From NCBI GenBank assembly GCA_016929395.1, contig JAFGIX010000032.1, forward strand, positions 55,418-119,417: DNA of 64,000 bases. The letters run 5' to 3'. A model generated the notes under the pieces. The model saw nothing but the letters and a program-made list of their open reading frames with translations, searched no databases and had not been told where the DNA came from. Shown here one piece after another: positions 53,784-63,411 of this stretch (positions within the stretch are counted from its first letter, which is position 1; every line of letters begins with the position of its first letter). Origin of the DNA: Candidatus Zymogenus saltonus. Its GTDB lineage: Bacteria > Desulfobacterota > Zymogenia > Zymogenales > Zymogenaceae. Made by a program: the position numbers and the translations under genes.

Positions 53784-55166
53784 ATGATCGACGAGGAGCT
53801 GAGGGGGCTGTTCGAGCTGGCCAAGTCCTACGCGTTTGAATATATGGACGGTGTGTGTGATCGCGCCGTATTTCCGACCGAAGACGCGATCGAGCGTTTA
53901 GGTGTCTTTGACGAGGAGCTGCCGGAAAAGCCGTCCGACTCATCAGAGATATTGCATATGCTCCACGAATACGGTTCGCCGGCGACGGTCGCCCAGACCG
54001 GGGGGAGATATTTCGGCTTTGTGATCGGGGGCGCCAACCGGGCGGCCGTGGCAGCCAAATGGTTGTCGGCCGCCTGGGATCAAAACTCGGCTTTGTACGT
54101 GATGTCGCCTGTTGTCTCCAGGCTGGAGGCCGTTTGCGAGAGGTGGCTGGTAGATCTTTTCGGCCTTCCAACGGGGACCGCAGCGGGCTTTGTCAGCGGG
54201 ACTTCCGTGGGCACAATCTGCGGTCTGGCCGCGGCGAGAAACGAGATATTAAACCGTCTCGGCTGGGATATAAACCTTAAGGGGCTTTTCGGCGCCCCGA
54301 GAATCAGGGTCGTCCTGGGCGATCAGGCCCACTCGTCGGTGTTCAAGGCGTTGACGTTGCTGGGCTTCGGCGAGGAGAGTCTCGAGCGGATTCCCGTCGA
54401 CGGCCAGGGGCGTATGATAGCAGGCAAGCTGCCGGAGCTGGATGATAAAACCATTGTGATCGTCCAGGCGGGGAACGTGAACTCCGGGGCCTTTGATCCG
54501 ATTGATGAGATATGCGACCACGCCCGTAAAGCGAACTCGTGGATTCACGTGGACGGGGCCTTCGGCCTGTGGGCGGCGGCGTCCGAGGGGAAAAGATCGC
54601 TCACTAAGGGGATCGAGAGGGCGGACTCCTGGTCGGTCGACGCCCACAAGACCCTCAACGCGCCGTTCGACTGCGGAATTATTCTGTGTAAAGACCGGGA
54701 GGCGCTGGTCACCGCAATGCAGTCCAAGGGCTCGTATATCCAGTACAGCCGGGACGACGAGAGGCGTGACGGGATGCTCTATACGCCCGATATGTCGAGA
54801 TGCGCAAGGGGGGTGGAGCTCTGGGCGACGCTGAAGTCCCTCGGGAAAAGCGGGGTTGAAAGGCTCGTCGACCGGCTGTGCGACCTGGCTGTCGAGTTCG
54901 CCGGGAAGCTCAGCGGCGAAGGATTCAATGTTCTAAACGACGTCGTCTTCAACCAGATCATCGTCTCCTGCGGCACCGACGAGGAGACGAAAACCACGCT
55001 GAAGAACATCCAAAGCTCGGGGGAGTGCTGGTGCGGCGGGGCGGTCTGGGAGGGAAGGCCGGTGGTTCGAGTCAGCGTCTGTTCCTGGGCCACGACTGCG
55101 GAGGACATCGACCGCTCGGTGGCGGCCTTTGTGGCGGCGCGGGATGGGGCCCGGTCCGGCGGCTGA
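53784..55166 (+). CDS. Group II PLP-dependent amino-acid decarboxylase
   Basis: A 460-residue enzyme of the glutamate/aromatic amino-acid decarboxylase fold. 'NSGAFDPIDEICDHARKAN' and 'WIHVDGAFGLWAAASEG' hold the PLP Asp, and 'SWSVDAHKTLNAPFDCGI' has the Schiff-base Lys. 'VSGTSVGTICGLAAARNEIL' is the phosphate-binding part. Substrate is not evident; tyrosine or another aromatic amino acid would fit the phenol-lyase gene downstream, but this is inference. It lies 170 bases after the deacetylase gene and before the Lrp regulator. Confidence 0.87.
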   Translation: MIDEELRGLFELAKSYAFEYMDGVCDRAVFPTEDAIERLGVFDEELPEKPSDSSEILHMLHEYGSPATVAQTGGRYFGFVIGGANRAAVAAKWLSAAWDQNSALYVMSPVVSRLEAVCERWLVDLFGLPTGTAAGFVSGTSVGTICGLAAARNEILNRLGWDINLKGLFGAPRIRVVLGDQAHSSVFKALTLLGFGEESLERIPVDGQGRMIAGKLPELDDKTIVIVQAGNVNSGAFDPIDEICDHARKANSWIHVDGAFGLWAAASEGKRSLTKGIERADSWSVDAHKTLNAPFDCGIILCKDREALVTAMQSKGSYIQYSRDDERRDGMLYTPDMSRCARGVELWATLKSLGKSGVERLVDRLCDLAVEFAGKLSGEGFNVLNDVVFNQIIVSCGTDEETKTTLKNIQSSGECWCGGAVWEGRPVVRVSVCSWATTAEDIDRSVAAFVAARDGARSGG

Positions 55167-55601
55167 AGGTGTGCTGGCAGATAAAAGCGGTGGCGGGTAA
55201 GGGGTCGTGGACTTCAATCAGTCAGGTGGCGTTTTACGAGGTTTTTAACCTTTTTCGCCGTCGTTCCTTAAACAGCTTTTTTAAAGAAAACCCCCAATTT
55301 TTAGAGCCGGATAGACTTCCCCACTATGTAAGATAAGATCATACTAAATCTAAAGCATGTCATAACAGCCCGTTCATTCTACCATCCTTTCATTCATTTC
55401 AAACAACTCTTCGCTTCAGGCCATTTAGGGCGGAGAAAACCCCAACCCAAATTATCGTCAAATTTAGCATTAGAGCAGAAAATGCACTAAATATTGACGA
55501 AATGATAAAATTATCAGAAATATCTTGACAATATGCTCAATTTATGACAATATCACTCCCGTGATAATACAAAAAAACCTGCTCAAAGGATAGAAGGAGA
55601 G
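55167..55601 (+). other. Intergenic region upstream of the Lrp gene
   Basis: No gene. The 3' part is AT-rich and contains a 14-base palindrome TGATAAAATTATCA (55503-55516), then TTGACA at 55525-55530 with only a weak CAATAT 17 bases later, and a half-site GTGATAATAC at 55561. These are candidates for an Lrp-regulated promoter. Confidence 0.45.
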
Positions 55602-56054
55602 ATGGTTACTATGGACTCGGACGCGACAAATATAGAGATCATCAGACACCTGAGGGACGGCCGAAAGTCGTTCAAGGAGATAGCCGAGGAGATGTCGCTT
55701 TCCGAAAACACCGTCCGGGCGCGGGTCCAAAAGATGGTCAAGGAGAGCGTCCTGGATATCGTCGGTCTTGTCGATCCGGATGCCATTGAGGGCCATCAGG
55801 TAGTGATCGTGGGCGTCAAGGTCGACACGATGGACCTGGAAAAGAAGGGAGAGGAGTTCAGCAGGCTTAAAGGTGTGGTGTCGGTCGGGGTCGTAACCGG
55901 CAGATACGACCTTATGCTGACAGTCATATTGAACAGCGACTTCAAGCTCCTTGACTTCTTCAAGCACGAGATGGCGAAGGTAAAGGACGTCCAGTCAACC
56001 GAGACGTTCGTCCTCTTCAAGAACTTCGGCTGGAGGGTTCCCTACATCCTGTGA
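55602..56054 (+). CDS. Lrp/AsnC family transcriptional regulator
   Basis: A 150-residue regulator: an N-terminal winged helix-turn-helix ('EIIRHLRDGRKSFKEIAEEM', 'SENTVRARVQKMVKE') and a C-terminal RAM/ACT-like ligand domain ('VVSVGVVTGRYDLMLTVIL'). Such proteins sense amino acids and often regulate the next gene. The tyrosine phenol-lyase-like gene begins 92 bases downstream on the same strand, so aromatic amino acids are a reasonable effector. Two ATG codons (55602, 55611) compete; AGGAG at 55595 fits the second better. Confidence 0.9.
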   Translation: MVTMDSDATNIEIIRHLRDGRKSFKEIAEEMSLSENTVRARVQKMVKESVLDIVGLVDPDAIEGHQVVIVGVKVDTMDLEKKGEEFSRLKGVVSVGVVTGRYDLMLTVILNSDFKLLDFFKHEMAKVKDVQSTETFVLFKNFGWRVPYIL

Positions 56055-56146
56055 TTACTTTAAGACGCTATTGACTGAAATTCGTATGGCCTGCTGGGAA
56101 GGACTTTTTATTGCCAATATAGATACTTAAATTCAAAGGATGCGCC

Positions 56147-58879
56147 ATGATATCGGAACCATACAAGATCAAAGAGGTGAAGAAGATCGGGGCGAAAAAG
56201 CCCCACGAGAGGTGGAACATATTGAAGAAGGTCCACTTCAACGTATTTCACGTAAGTTCCGACTATATAACCTTCGACCTGGTGACGAGGGGTATGTCCT
56301 CCTGGTCTCACTACCAGAAGGCGGGCTTCATGATAGGAGACGAGGCGTACGCAGGAAGCAGGAACTACATCCACCTCGAGAGGTCGGCGAGGGAGGTCCT
56401 GGGACTCACGCAGATCGTCCCGACCCACAACGGCATCGGCGCGGAGAAGCTCCTCGTTACGACCATGCTGGAAAAGGGGCAGACAGTCCTCCACAACAGG
56501 GGCAGATGCGAGGGACTCGTCCCGGCAAACGGCGGGGTGAGCATCAACGTCACCGGGGCGGAGGCCTTTTCCTATCCCGGGCCGGAAAAGTTCGGCGGGA
56601 ACGTCGACACGGGTCTCTTGAAAAAGCTCTTGAGCGAGAAGGGGAAGGAGGAAATCGCCTATATCCATCTCGAGACCTGCCCAGCCGCCCTCAACGGCCA
56701 GCCTATCTCTCTTGTGAACCTAAAGGAGGTAAGGGAGCTTTCCGCCTCCCGCTCAATCCCTCTTGCGGTTGACATCTCCCACGTCTTGGAGAACGCCTAC
56801 TGGATAGGGAAGGCGGAAGGGGGAAAGAGGGGGCTGATGGATATAGTCCGGGAGATCATCGCCCACTCCGATGTTGTGCTGATGGACGCCAGTCAGGACT
56901 GCCGCTCCGACACGGGGGGCCTTATAGCGAGCGATGATCCCGGCTGTTTCGAGAAGTTCAAGAACCAGGTGGTGGTATACGAGGGGCTCCACACCTACGG
57001 CGGCATGACCGGGAGGGCGATGGAGGTCTTTGCCGTCGGCATAGAGGAGATGGAGGACGTAAAGCACGTGGAGTGGTACGCCAGCCAGATAGGCTTCATC
57101 TACGATATTCTGAGAAAGGGGGGCGTCCCCGTCTATCGGGGCGGAAACGGGATAGCCCTCGATGTGGAGCGCTTTCTGCCCCACCTGTCGGCGGACGACC
57201 TTCCCAAGTTCGTGCTGGCCGCAAGCCTCTATATCCTCGGGGGGTTGAGGGGGAGCATAGACGGCGCATGGGAGTACCACGCGAGGGGGGAGGGGAGACG
57301 AGTCCTCAATCTGGAGCTTCCGAGAAACGCCTATACGGTTAATCATCTTTTGAAGATCGCAGACGTTATCTCCTCCGCATACGGCCACAGGGAAGAGATA
57401 TCGGGCCTTAGGCTTCTCAACGAGCCGGAGTTTGTGGACCAGGCGATGCTCGAGCCGGAGCACTTCCGCCTCTTCGTGTCGTTCCCCGAGGAGGAGGACT
57501 GGAGGGAGGGACTCTTTGAGCCGTACAAGATAGCGATCTTCGAGCCGCTCAAGATTACCGACAGGGACTACAGAGTAAAGGCGATTGAAAAAGCGGGGTA
57601 CAACACCTTTCTCCTCAATTCGGAGGACGTCTACATAGACTTACTGACCGACAGCGGGACCTCGGCGATGAGTTCCTTTCAGTGGGAGGGGATGACAAAC
57701 TCGGTGGACACCCCCTACAGCAGCAGGCACTATCTGGATCTCGTCGCCGAATTCAGCGACATCCTCGGCTTCAATTATATAATACCGACGCACCAGGGGC
57801 GGGCCGCTGAACAGATAATGTCGCAGACGATGATAAGGCCGGGGCAGATCGTGCCGGGCAATATGTACTTCACCACAACGAAGCTCCACCAGGAGATGGC
57901 GGGGGGCGTTTTCGTGGATGTGATCGTCGATGAGGCCCACGACCCGACGAGCGATTACCCATGGAAGGGAAACGTCGATATCGGAAAGCTTGAGAAGGAG
58001 ATCGATCGGGTTGGCCCTAAGAACGTCGCCTACATCAGCTTCGAGATGTCGGTCAACATGGCCGGCGGGCAGCCCTTTTCGATGGGGAACCTGAAGGAGC
58101 TTTCCCACCTGTGCCAGAGGCACGGGATACCGATAATGTTCGACGCTACGAGGTGCGTCGAGAATGCGTATATGGTGAAAGTCAGGGACCCTGAGTATTC
58201 GGAAAAGCCTGTAAGGGAGATACTGAGGGAGATGCTCAGCTACGGGGACGGGTGCACGATCAGCTGCAAGAAGGACTTTCTGGTCAACATGGGCGGGATT
58301 CTGGCCTGCAACGGCAAGGAGCTTGCGGACAAGTTCAACAAGATGCTGCGCGTATGGGAGGGGAATATAACCAACGGCGGGCTCGATCCGAAGGACATGG
58401 AGGCGCTTCGCCGGGGGCTCCTCGACTCCCTCGACGATGACTATATCAGGATGAGGATCGAGCAGACGCAGGAGTTCGGCGGAAGGTTGATAGAGGCGGG
58501 TGTACCGATAGTCCTTCCTCCAGGCTCCCACGCGATATTCATCGACGCCAGGAGGTTTCTCCCCCACATAGATCAGGACCAGTACCCAGCCCAGGCGCTG
58601 GCCGCCGCGGTATACGTGGAGACGGGGGTCAGGACGATGGAGAGGGGAAATGTCTCGAAGGGGAGAAATTCCGAGACCGGAGAGAACTATCGCCCGGCCC
58701 TTGAGCTCGTGAGGTGCACGATACCGAGGAGGGTCTACTCAAACTCTCACTTCGACTACGTCGCCGAGGGGATCAAGCGGCTCTTTGATAAGAGGGAGCA
58801 GATTTGCGGACTAAAATTCATATACGAGCCGAAAGTCCTCCGCTTCTTCCAGGGGAGGTTTGAACCCGTAAAATCTTAG
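56147..58879 (+). CDS. Tandem-fused tyrosine phenol-lyase-like protein, first half without PLP lysine
   Basis: A 910-residue protein of two beta-eliminating lyase modules (about 1-455 and 456-910), each the size of a tyrosine phenol-lyase or tryptophanase. The second module is complete: THQGR (549-552 region), FTTT (575-578), DATR (Asp 666, Arg 669), SCKKD with the PLP Lys 709, MERG with Arg 833, and TIPRR at 858-862. 'GNMYFTTT' and 'MERG' match tyrosine phenol-lyase rather than tryptophanase. The first module has Gln 250 where the Lys belongs (DASQD) and His in place of the Arg of DATR (DISH), so it cannot form the normal Schiff base. It keeps GDEAYAGS (Tyr 68) and HTYGG (Tyr 284), which the second module has altered (Tyr 524 kept in DTPYSS, Asn 743 in place of Tyr). 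AAAGGA precedes the ATG. An Lrp regulator lies upstream. Predicted reaction: tyrosine to phenol, pyruvate and ammonia. Confidence 0.88.
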   Translation: MISEPYKIKEVKKIGAKKPHERWNILKKVHFNVFHVSSDYITFDLVTRGMSSWSHYQKAGFMIGDEAYAGSRNYIHLERSAREVLGLTQIVPTHNGIGAEKLLVTTMLEKGQTVLHNRGRCEGLVPANGGVSINVTGAEAFSYPGPEKFGGNVDTGLLKKLLSEKGKEEIAYIHLETCPAALNGQPISLVNLKEVRELSASRSIPLAVDISHVLENAYWIGKAEGGKRGLMDIVREIIAHSDVVLMDASQDCRSDTGGLIASDDPGCFEKFKNQVVVYEGLHTYGGMTGRAMEVFAVGIEEMEDVKHVEWYASQIGFIYDILRKGGVPVYRGGNGIALDVERFLPHLSADDLPKFVLAASLYILGGLRGSIDGAWEYHARGEGRRVLNLELPRNAYTVNHLLKIADVISSAYGHREEISGLRLLNEPEFVDQAMLEPEHFRLFVSFPEEEDWREGLFEPYKIAIFEPLKITDRDYRVKAIEKAGYNTFLLNSEDVYIDLLTDSGTSAMSSFQWEGMTNSVDTPYSSRHYLDLVAEFSDILGFNYIIPTHQGRAAEQIMSQTMIRPGQIVPGNMYFTTTKLHQEMAGGVFVDVIVDEAHDPTSDYPWKGNVDIGKLEKEIDRVGPKNVAYISFEMSVNMAGGQPFSMGNLKELSHLCQRHGIPIMFDATRCVENAYMVKVRDPEYSEKPVREILREMLSYGDGCTISCKKDFLVNMGGILACNGKELADKFNKMLRVWEGNITNGGLDPKDMEALRRGLLDSLDDDYIRMRIEQTQEFGGRLIEAGVPIVLPPGSHAIFIDARRFLPHIDQDQYPAQALAAAVYVETGVRTMERGNVSKGRNSETGENYRPALELVRCTIPRRVYSNSHFDYVAEGIKRLFDKREQICGLKFIYEPKVLRFFQGRFEPVKS

Positions 58880-59497
58880 GTTTAGGTAAAAACGATGGTT
58901 CTCTAAAAGGATTTGGGTTAGCCGGATTTTTTGAAGACAACAAACAGATACGTTTTACAGCTATAAAGTGTAGATACTAAAATTCAGTCAGCCATTTCTT
59001 ACATCCAATAAATGGATTTAGGCAAAGTCCTCACACATTTCAACCGTTTGATTTGCAGATACCCTTTCGATAAAAAAGGGTCGAATTGCCTTATCCCCAT
59101 TTCTTCGTTAAACTTCCCTAAAATATCGATATCTTTAAATATTTTGAGTTGCCGTAAGAAATGCAAAATATTTTTAAATGTTCATGGAAATAACTTTACA
59201 GAAATATACATTTTTGATAAAATTTCATTTATTGTTTCAAGTATTCTGCCGTTGATTCATTCTTTGTTGCGATATTTTTAGTACGGTCGATGAAAATATT
59301 TTCAGATACTGAAATATTATATTAACGTTGTCGTTAAAAAGGAATGAATCCGAAGAGACGGTCGCAGGCAGCTCACATATTGGATATATATTCTTAAAAA
59401 GCCCCTTTAAAATTCACGCTGAAGAAGATGGAAAGAGCGATGTGTGGTTAATGAGAAAAGACATCTCAGAGGTTGGATTTGAGTGCAAAGGGGGGAA
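58880..59497 (+). other. AT-rich gap with inverted repeats
   Basis: No supported gene; an open frame at 59012-59281 has no homology I recognise and contains a long AT hairpin (AAATATTTTG near 59137 with CAAAATATTT near 59163). A near-palindrome TTTCAG-ATA-CTGAAA lies around 59301, upstream of the CheB-CheR gene, and could be an operator. Confidence 0.45.
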
Positions 59498-62071
59498 ATG
59501 AAAACTAAGGAAAAAAGCGGCGGAAATAGGGGAAAACCGAAAGATAAAAAAAGCAAGAGCCCTGAAACAAATGAAGCCAAGTTAAACAGAGACGGCCTGA
59601 TCGTTGTAGGTATCGGAGCTTCCGCCGGAGGATTGGATGCGATAAAAAAGCTGATTCCCAATCTGCCGGTTGATTCAAAAATCGCCTACGTCATTCTACA
59701 GCACCTCGATCCGAATCATCCCGGAAAGCTCCTTTCGCTCCTCGAGCGTTATTCACGCACAAAGATGACTGAGATCGTTGATCGTGTAAAGATAGAGCCG
59801 AACACAATATATATAACACCCTTCGGGAAAAACGTAAAAATCGAGAACGACCGTCTCATCTTGACCGATCCTAAACCCTCTCTAGGTCCCAGGCCCTCGG
59901 TGGACCACTTCTTCACGTCTCTGGCCAACGATAAGGGCGCCCAGGCCGTTGGGATTATACTGTCGGGGACCGGCTCGGACGGTTCCCGAGGCATAAGGGC
60001 GATCAAGGCCGAGGGGGGAATCACCATAGTCCAAGAAGTAAAGAGCGCCAAATACACGGGCATGCCCCAGGCGGCCATAGATACCGGTCTTGTCGATCTA
60101 ACGCTTCCCCCGGAGAAGATGGGTCCGGAGCTTTCAAATCTCCTCGAATATCCCAAATATATGACCGAAGCCTTCTTGGATAAGGCTCCCTCGGAGAACC
60201 TTTACACGATCTTTGAGCTACTTTTAGAGAGGACAAATAGCGACTTTTCTGAATACAAGCTCTCCACAATAAACCGCCGCATCGAGCGCCGCATGGCGGT
60301 GCATAAGATATCCAACCTTGCAGACTACATACGGTTGCTGAAATCCAAGGAGAGCGAACTGTTTTTCCTCTTCAAGGATATTCTAATATCGGTGACCGGT
60401 TTCTTCCGAGACCCGGAGGCCTTTGAGTCTCTGAGTAAGGTCATCATGAAGATTATCGAAAACAAGCGACACGGCGATCATATACGAATATGGCTGCCGG
60501 GATCGGCCACCGGAGAAGAGACGTACTCAGTCGCGATTCTTCTGGCGGAAGTCCTGGGCGAAGAGATAAGCAAATACAACATCCAGATATTCAGCACTGA
60601 CATCGATATGGACGCCATCAATATCGCCAGAAAGGGCGTATATACCGGGGCGGCAATGTTGGATATGGAAGAAGCCATCCTGAATCGATACTTCACCAGG
60701 AGAGATGGTTACTTCGTGGTTAAAAGACAGATTCGTGAGATGGTCATCTTTGCCCGCCAGGACATGACCAGAGACCCGCCTTTTTCAAAGCTCGACTTGA
60801 TAGTCTGCAGGAACGTCCTCATATACTTCAATACCGTGCTGCAGAAGAAGCTCATCCCGATTTTTCACTACACCCTGAATCCTATTGGATACCTTTTTTT
60901 AGGCAAGTCGGAGACGATCGGCCAGTTCGATGATCTGTTTTCGGTGGTTGACAGGAAATGGAAGATCTACAGGAGAAGGGGTACTTTTAGAGCACCGATA
61001 ATCAATCTCGGTATACCAAAAACGGTGCCATCAAAGCCTCCGCAAAAGATATTAGGGTCCCTCGAAGGAGAGAAAAACCTGAGAGATTTGGCGAACTATA
61101 ACCTTGCGAAGACGTACGGCCACCCATCGGTGATCATCGATGATCGTATGGAGATAATGTATGTGCATGGGGACGTGAATCCGTATCTCTCTCTTTCGAG
61201 TGGGGAAATTGATTTGAATATCCTCAACATGTCGAGAAAGGAGATCAGAATCGATCTCAGGACTCTAATACACAGAGTTGTTGAAGAGAGGGTTGTGCTC
61301 AGAAGTAAAAAGTTAAAAATAGAATTAGACGGTATGGTCAGGACGCTTACCGTCTCCGTTATACCGATCGAGATTAAAAAACATACGGCCCAATGTTTAA
61401 CAATGGTGATTTTCGAGGAGGAGAACGTGGTCGAGGGGGTTGTAAACAACGGGTTTCACCGAGAGGAGGGCACCGATCCGTATATAAAAGAGCTGAAGAA
61501 TGAACTGGCGGAGACTAAGGAGCATCTCTATTCGATAATAGAGGAGTATGAGTCCACAAATGAGGAGTTCCAGTCCTTGAACGAGGAGCTTCAGTCCGCC
61601 AACGAAGAGCTCCAGTCCGCCAATGAAGAGCTTCAGTCTTCCAACGAGGAGCTGGAGACGGTAAACGAGGATCTTCAGTCCACAAACGAAGATCTGAACA
61701 CCATAAACGAGGAGTATCAGATAAAATCGGGTGAGCTCGCGGCGGCCAAGGCAGATCTTGAAAACATTTTGAACAGTGTGGATATAGCCATAATTATTGT
61801 GGATAGAGATCTGAAGGTAAGGAGGTTTACGCCCCCGGCGTCTAAAATTTTTCAGTTGACCGCTGCAGACGTTGGACGGATAATCCGAAACATTCCATGT
61901 CTGATAAAACTCCCCAAGAACTTCTTCAAGAGTTTGGATGATGTTATTGTCAAGGAAAGGGGTTTTGGGGAGGAATTCAGATACAACAATAAAATATTCT
62001 TGTTGCGAATATCTCCCTTCTATAATGAGGACTCGGAGGTGGAAGGGGCCGTAGTCATCTTGGTGGACTAG
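59498..62071 (+). CDS. CheB-CheR-PAS hybrid signalling protein
   Basis: An 857-residue fusion. The N-terminal CheB methylesterase has its triad (GIGASAGG Ser about 42, 'QHLDPNHPG' His, 'LSGTGSDGSRG' Asp). CheR methyltransferase follows ('YKLSTINRRIERRMAVHKI', 'LPGSATGEETYSVAILLAE', 'FSKLDLIVCRNVLIYF'). A heptad coiled coil of repeated 'NEELQSANEELQS' units at about 665-715 leads to a C-terminal PAS domain ('LNSVDIAIIIVDRDLKVRRF'). There is no receiver domain. Such proteins are usually followed by a histidine kinase. ATG 59498 follows AGGGGG; a GTG 15 bases earlier is less likely. It ends in PAS without a kinase, and two fragments resembling kinase N-termini follow. Confidence 0.93.
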   Translation: MKTKEKSGGNRGKPKDKKSKSPETNEAKLNRDGLIVVGIGASAGGLDAIKKLIPNLPVDSKIAYVILQHLDPNHPGKLLSLLERYSRTKMTEIVDRVKIEPNTIYITPFGKNVKIENDRLILTDPKPSLGPRPSVDHFFTSLANDKGAQAVGIILSGTGSDGSRGIRAIKAEGGITIVQEVKSAKYTGMPQAAIDTGLVDLTLPPEKMGPELSNLLEYPKYMTEAFLDKAPSENLYTIFELLLERTNSDFSEYKLSTINRRIERRMAVHKISNLADYIRLLKSKESELFFLFKDILISVTGFFRDPEAFESLSKVIMKIIENKRHGDHIRIWLPGSATGEETYSVAILLAEVLGEEISKYNIQIFSTDIDMDAINIARKGVYTGAAMLDMEEAILNRYFTRRDGYFVVKRQIREMVIFARQDMTRDPPFSKLDLIVCRNVLIYFNTVLQKKLIPIFHYTLNPIGYLFLGKSETIGQFDDLFSVVDRKWKIYRRRGTFRAPIINLGIPKTVPSKPPQKILGSLEGEKNLRDLANYNLAKTYGHPSVIIDDRMEIMYVHGDVNPYLSLSSGEIDLNILNMSRKEIRIDLRTLIHRVVEERVVLRSKKLKIELDGMVRTLTVSVIPIEIKKHTAQCLTMVIFEEENVVEGVVNNGFHREEGTDPYIKELKNELAETKEHLYSIIEEYESTNEEFQSLNEELQSANEELQSANEELQSSNEELETVNEDLQSTNEDLNTINEEYQIKSGELAAAKADLENILNSVDIAIIIVDRDLKVRRFTPPASKIFQLTAADVGRIIRNIPCLIKLPKNFFKSLDDVIVKERGFGEEFRYNNKIFLLRISPFYNEDSEVEGAVVILVD

Positions 62072-62098
62072 TCCGAAGTTGGGAAGAAAAAAACGAAT

Positions 62099-62242
62099 AT
62101 GAAGAAAGATCGCGGCAAATTGAGGTCGACGTTTAAAGAGCGGGCCGCGGATATTGTAAGTGAAAACAGAAAAGAGGATAATAATATTAACAATGAGGAA
62201 GAGACAGCCGAGGATATCCTCAATGACAGGGAGATTGTCTAA
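62099..62242 (+). CDS. Short charged open frame after CheB-CheR
   Basis: 47 codons starting MKKDRGKLRSTFKERA and ending DILNDREIV, 27 bases after the CheB-CheR stop. Composition resembles the N-terminal region of PAS-type sensor kinases that often follow CheB-CheR genes, so it may be the remnant of such a gene. GGGAAG lies about 14 bases before the ATG. Could also be a real small protein. Confidence 0.4.
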   Translation: MKKDRGKLRSTFKERAADIVSENRKEDNNINNEEETAEDILNDREIV

Positions 62243-62865
62243 AAAACCGTTTTAGGGTAGGGGGTGATGTCAATCGTAAAGGCGGTGCAAGGTGGGCGGT
62301 GAAAGAAGTTCAGGGCGGCAAAAGGACTTTGGGAGGGGAGCAGGCGAAGTTGGGAGGGAGGCAAGCGAGCTTGATGGGTGGCGTGCGAACTGGAGGGGCG
62401 GCAAAAGAACTTAGGGATGCCTTGAAGATTTTTTTGGATTCCGCCCCGACGGGTAAAGGGATAGGCCACAAGGGTCTCCCATATGGAAATGCCCGTCTTG
62501 AGTTCTTCAAATATTTGGAGGCGGTTTTTTAAGGAAGGAAAATTTATCTTATACAAAATAGGGGTATTTTTTTATCTTCTTGTCACGTGAACGAAATATA
62601 GGAACAGTGATTACAAAATAAGTGAGGCATGATTGTTTTTTGGATAAAGGACGTGAGAGATTGACTGGCCCGCTTTCGGCTTGATCGCAACGATAGATTC
62701 AGATATTGAGTGTATATGGGAGAAAAGGCTTTATGAAGTAGACAAGTGACGGGGAGGTGTCGGCTGTCGAGATTTTAGCCTGTTTTTATAATAAATATGC
62801 TGGCATAAACGAAGTAAAGATATTGTGCTAAAATAAAGAATTTCTACCGAAGCGGAAGGTGTTAA
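62243..62865 (+). other. Gap with degenerate tandem repeat
   Basis: Contains the 62291-62416 repeat and then AT-rich sequence without a supported gene. An open frame over the repeat (62299-62532) is a consequence of the repeat and not counted. Confidence 0.5.
62291..62416 (+). repeat. Degenerate 19-22-bp tandem repeat
   Basis: About six units of the type GGGAGGCAAGCGAGCTTGAT, with variants such as GGGCGGCAAAAGGACTTTGG. The units agree in a GGcrr-CRA-CTT pattern and are spaced by about 21 bases. Confidence 0.6.
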
Positions 62866-63342
62866 ATGGATGATTCTCGGAAGACAAAGGGAGAGTTGAT
62901 CGAGGAGTTAAAAAACCTCAAGGAGGAGCTTGCCGCGCTGAATGTTAGAGATGTTGAGCTGAAAGAGGCCAAGGATAGGCTCAAAAAGACGCTCGAGGAG
63001 CTTGGCACGGATCAGGAAAGGCTCCAATCTTACATCGAAGAGTTGAAAATAACGGAGGAGGAGCTTCGAATGCAGAACGAGGAGATCCGGGCCATCACCG
63101 GCGAGCTTGAAGATTCGAAGAAGAAGTACTTCAACCTCTTCGACCTCGCTCCCGTGGGCTATTTTGTCTTCAATAAAGACATTGTAATACTGGAGGTCAA
63201 CCTAACCGGAGCGGAGATGATAGGCCGCGAAAGGAAATATCTGATAAACAAACCGTTGATTCCTTTCATCGCACCGGAATACAGGGACTTTCTGACGGCC
63301 CATTTCAGGCAACTAAATAAAAATACGGAACTATTTACTTAA
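62866..63342 (+). pseudogene. Truncated PAS sensor protein
   Basis: 158 residues: an N-terminal coiled coil ('ELIEELKNLKEELAALN' to 'MQNEEIRAITGELEDSKK') followed by the first part of a PAS domain ('YFNLFDLAPVGYFVFNKD', 'ILEVNLTGAEMIGRERKYL', 'FIAPEYRDFLTAHFRQL'). In related sensors PAS continues and leads to kinase domains; here the frame stops 8 residues after 'FRQL', where composition turns AT-rich at about 63310. It looks like a sensor gene cut by an inserted segment. GGAAGGTG precedes the ATG. Confidence 0.7.
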
Positions 63343-63411
63343 CAAAGCTAGTTAATTTTAAAGGTTTAAACTAATCAAATCAAGATAAAAGGAGGTGTAT
63401 AAACTCAAAAG

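Noticed and set aside
59012..59281. 89-codon open frame upstream of CheB-CheR
   Set aside because: AT-rich, contains a long hairpin, lacks a ribosome site and resembles translated non-coding DNA.
62299..62532. 77-codon open frame
   Set aside because: Its first half is a translation of the degenerate tandem repeat.
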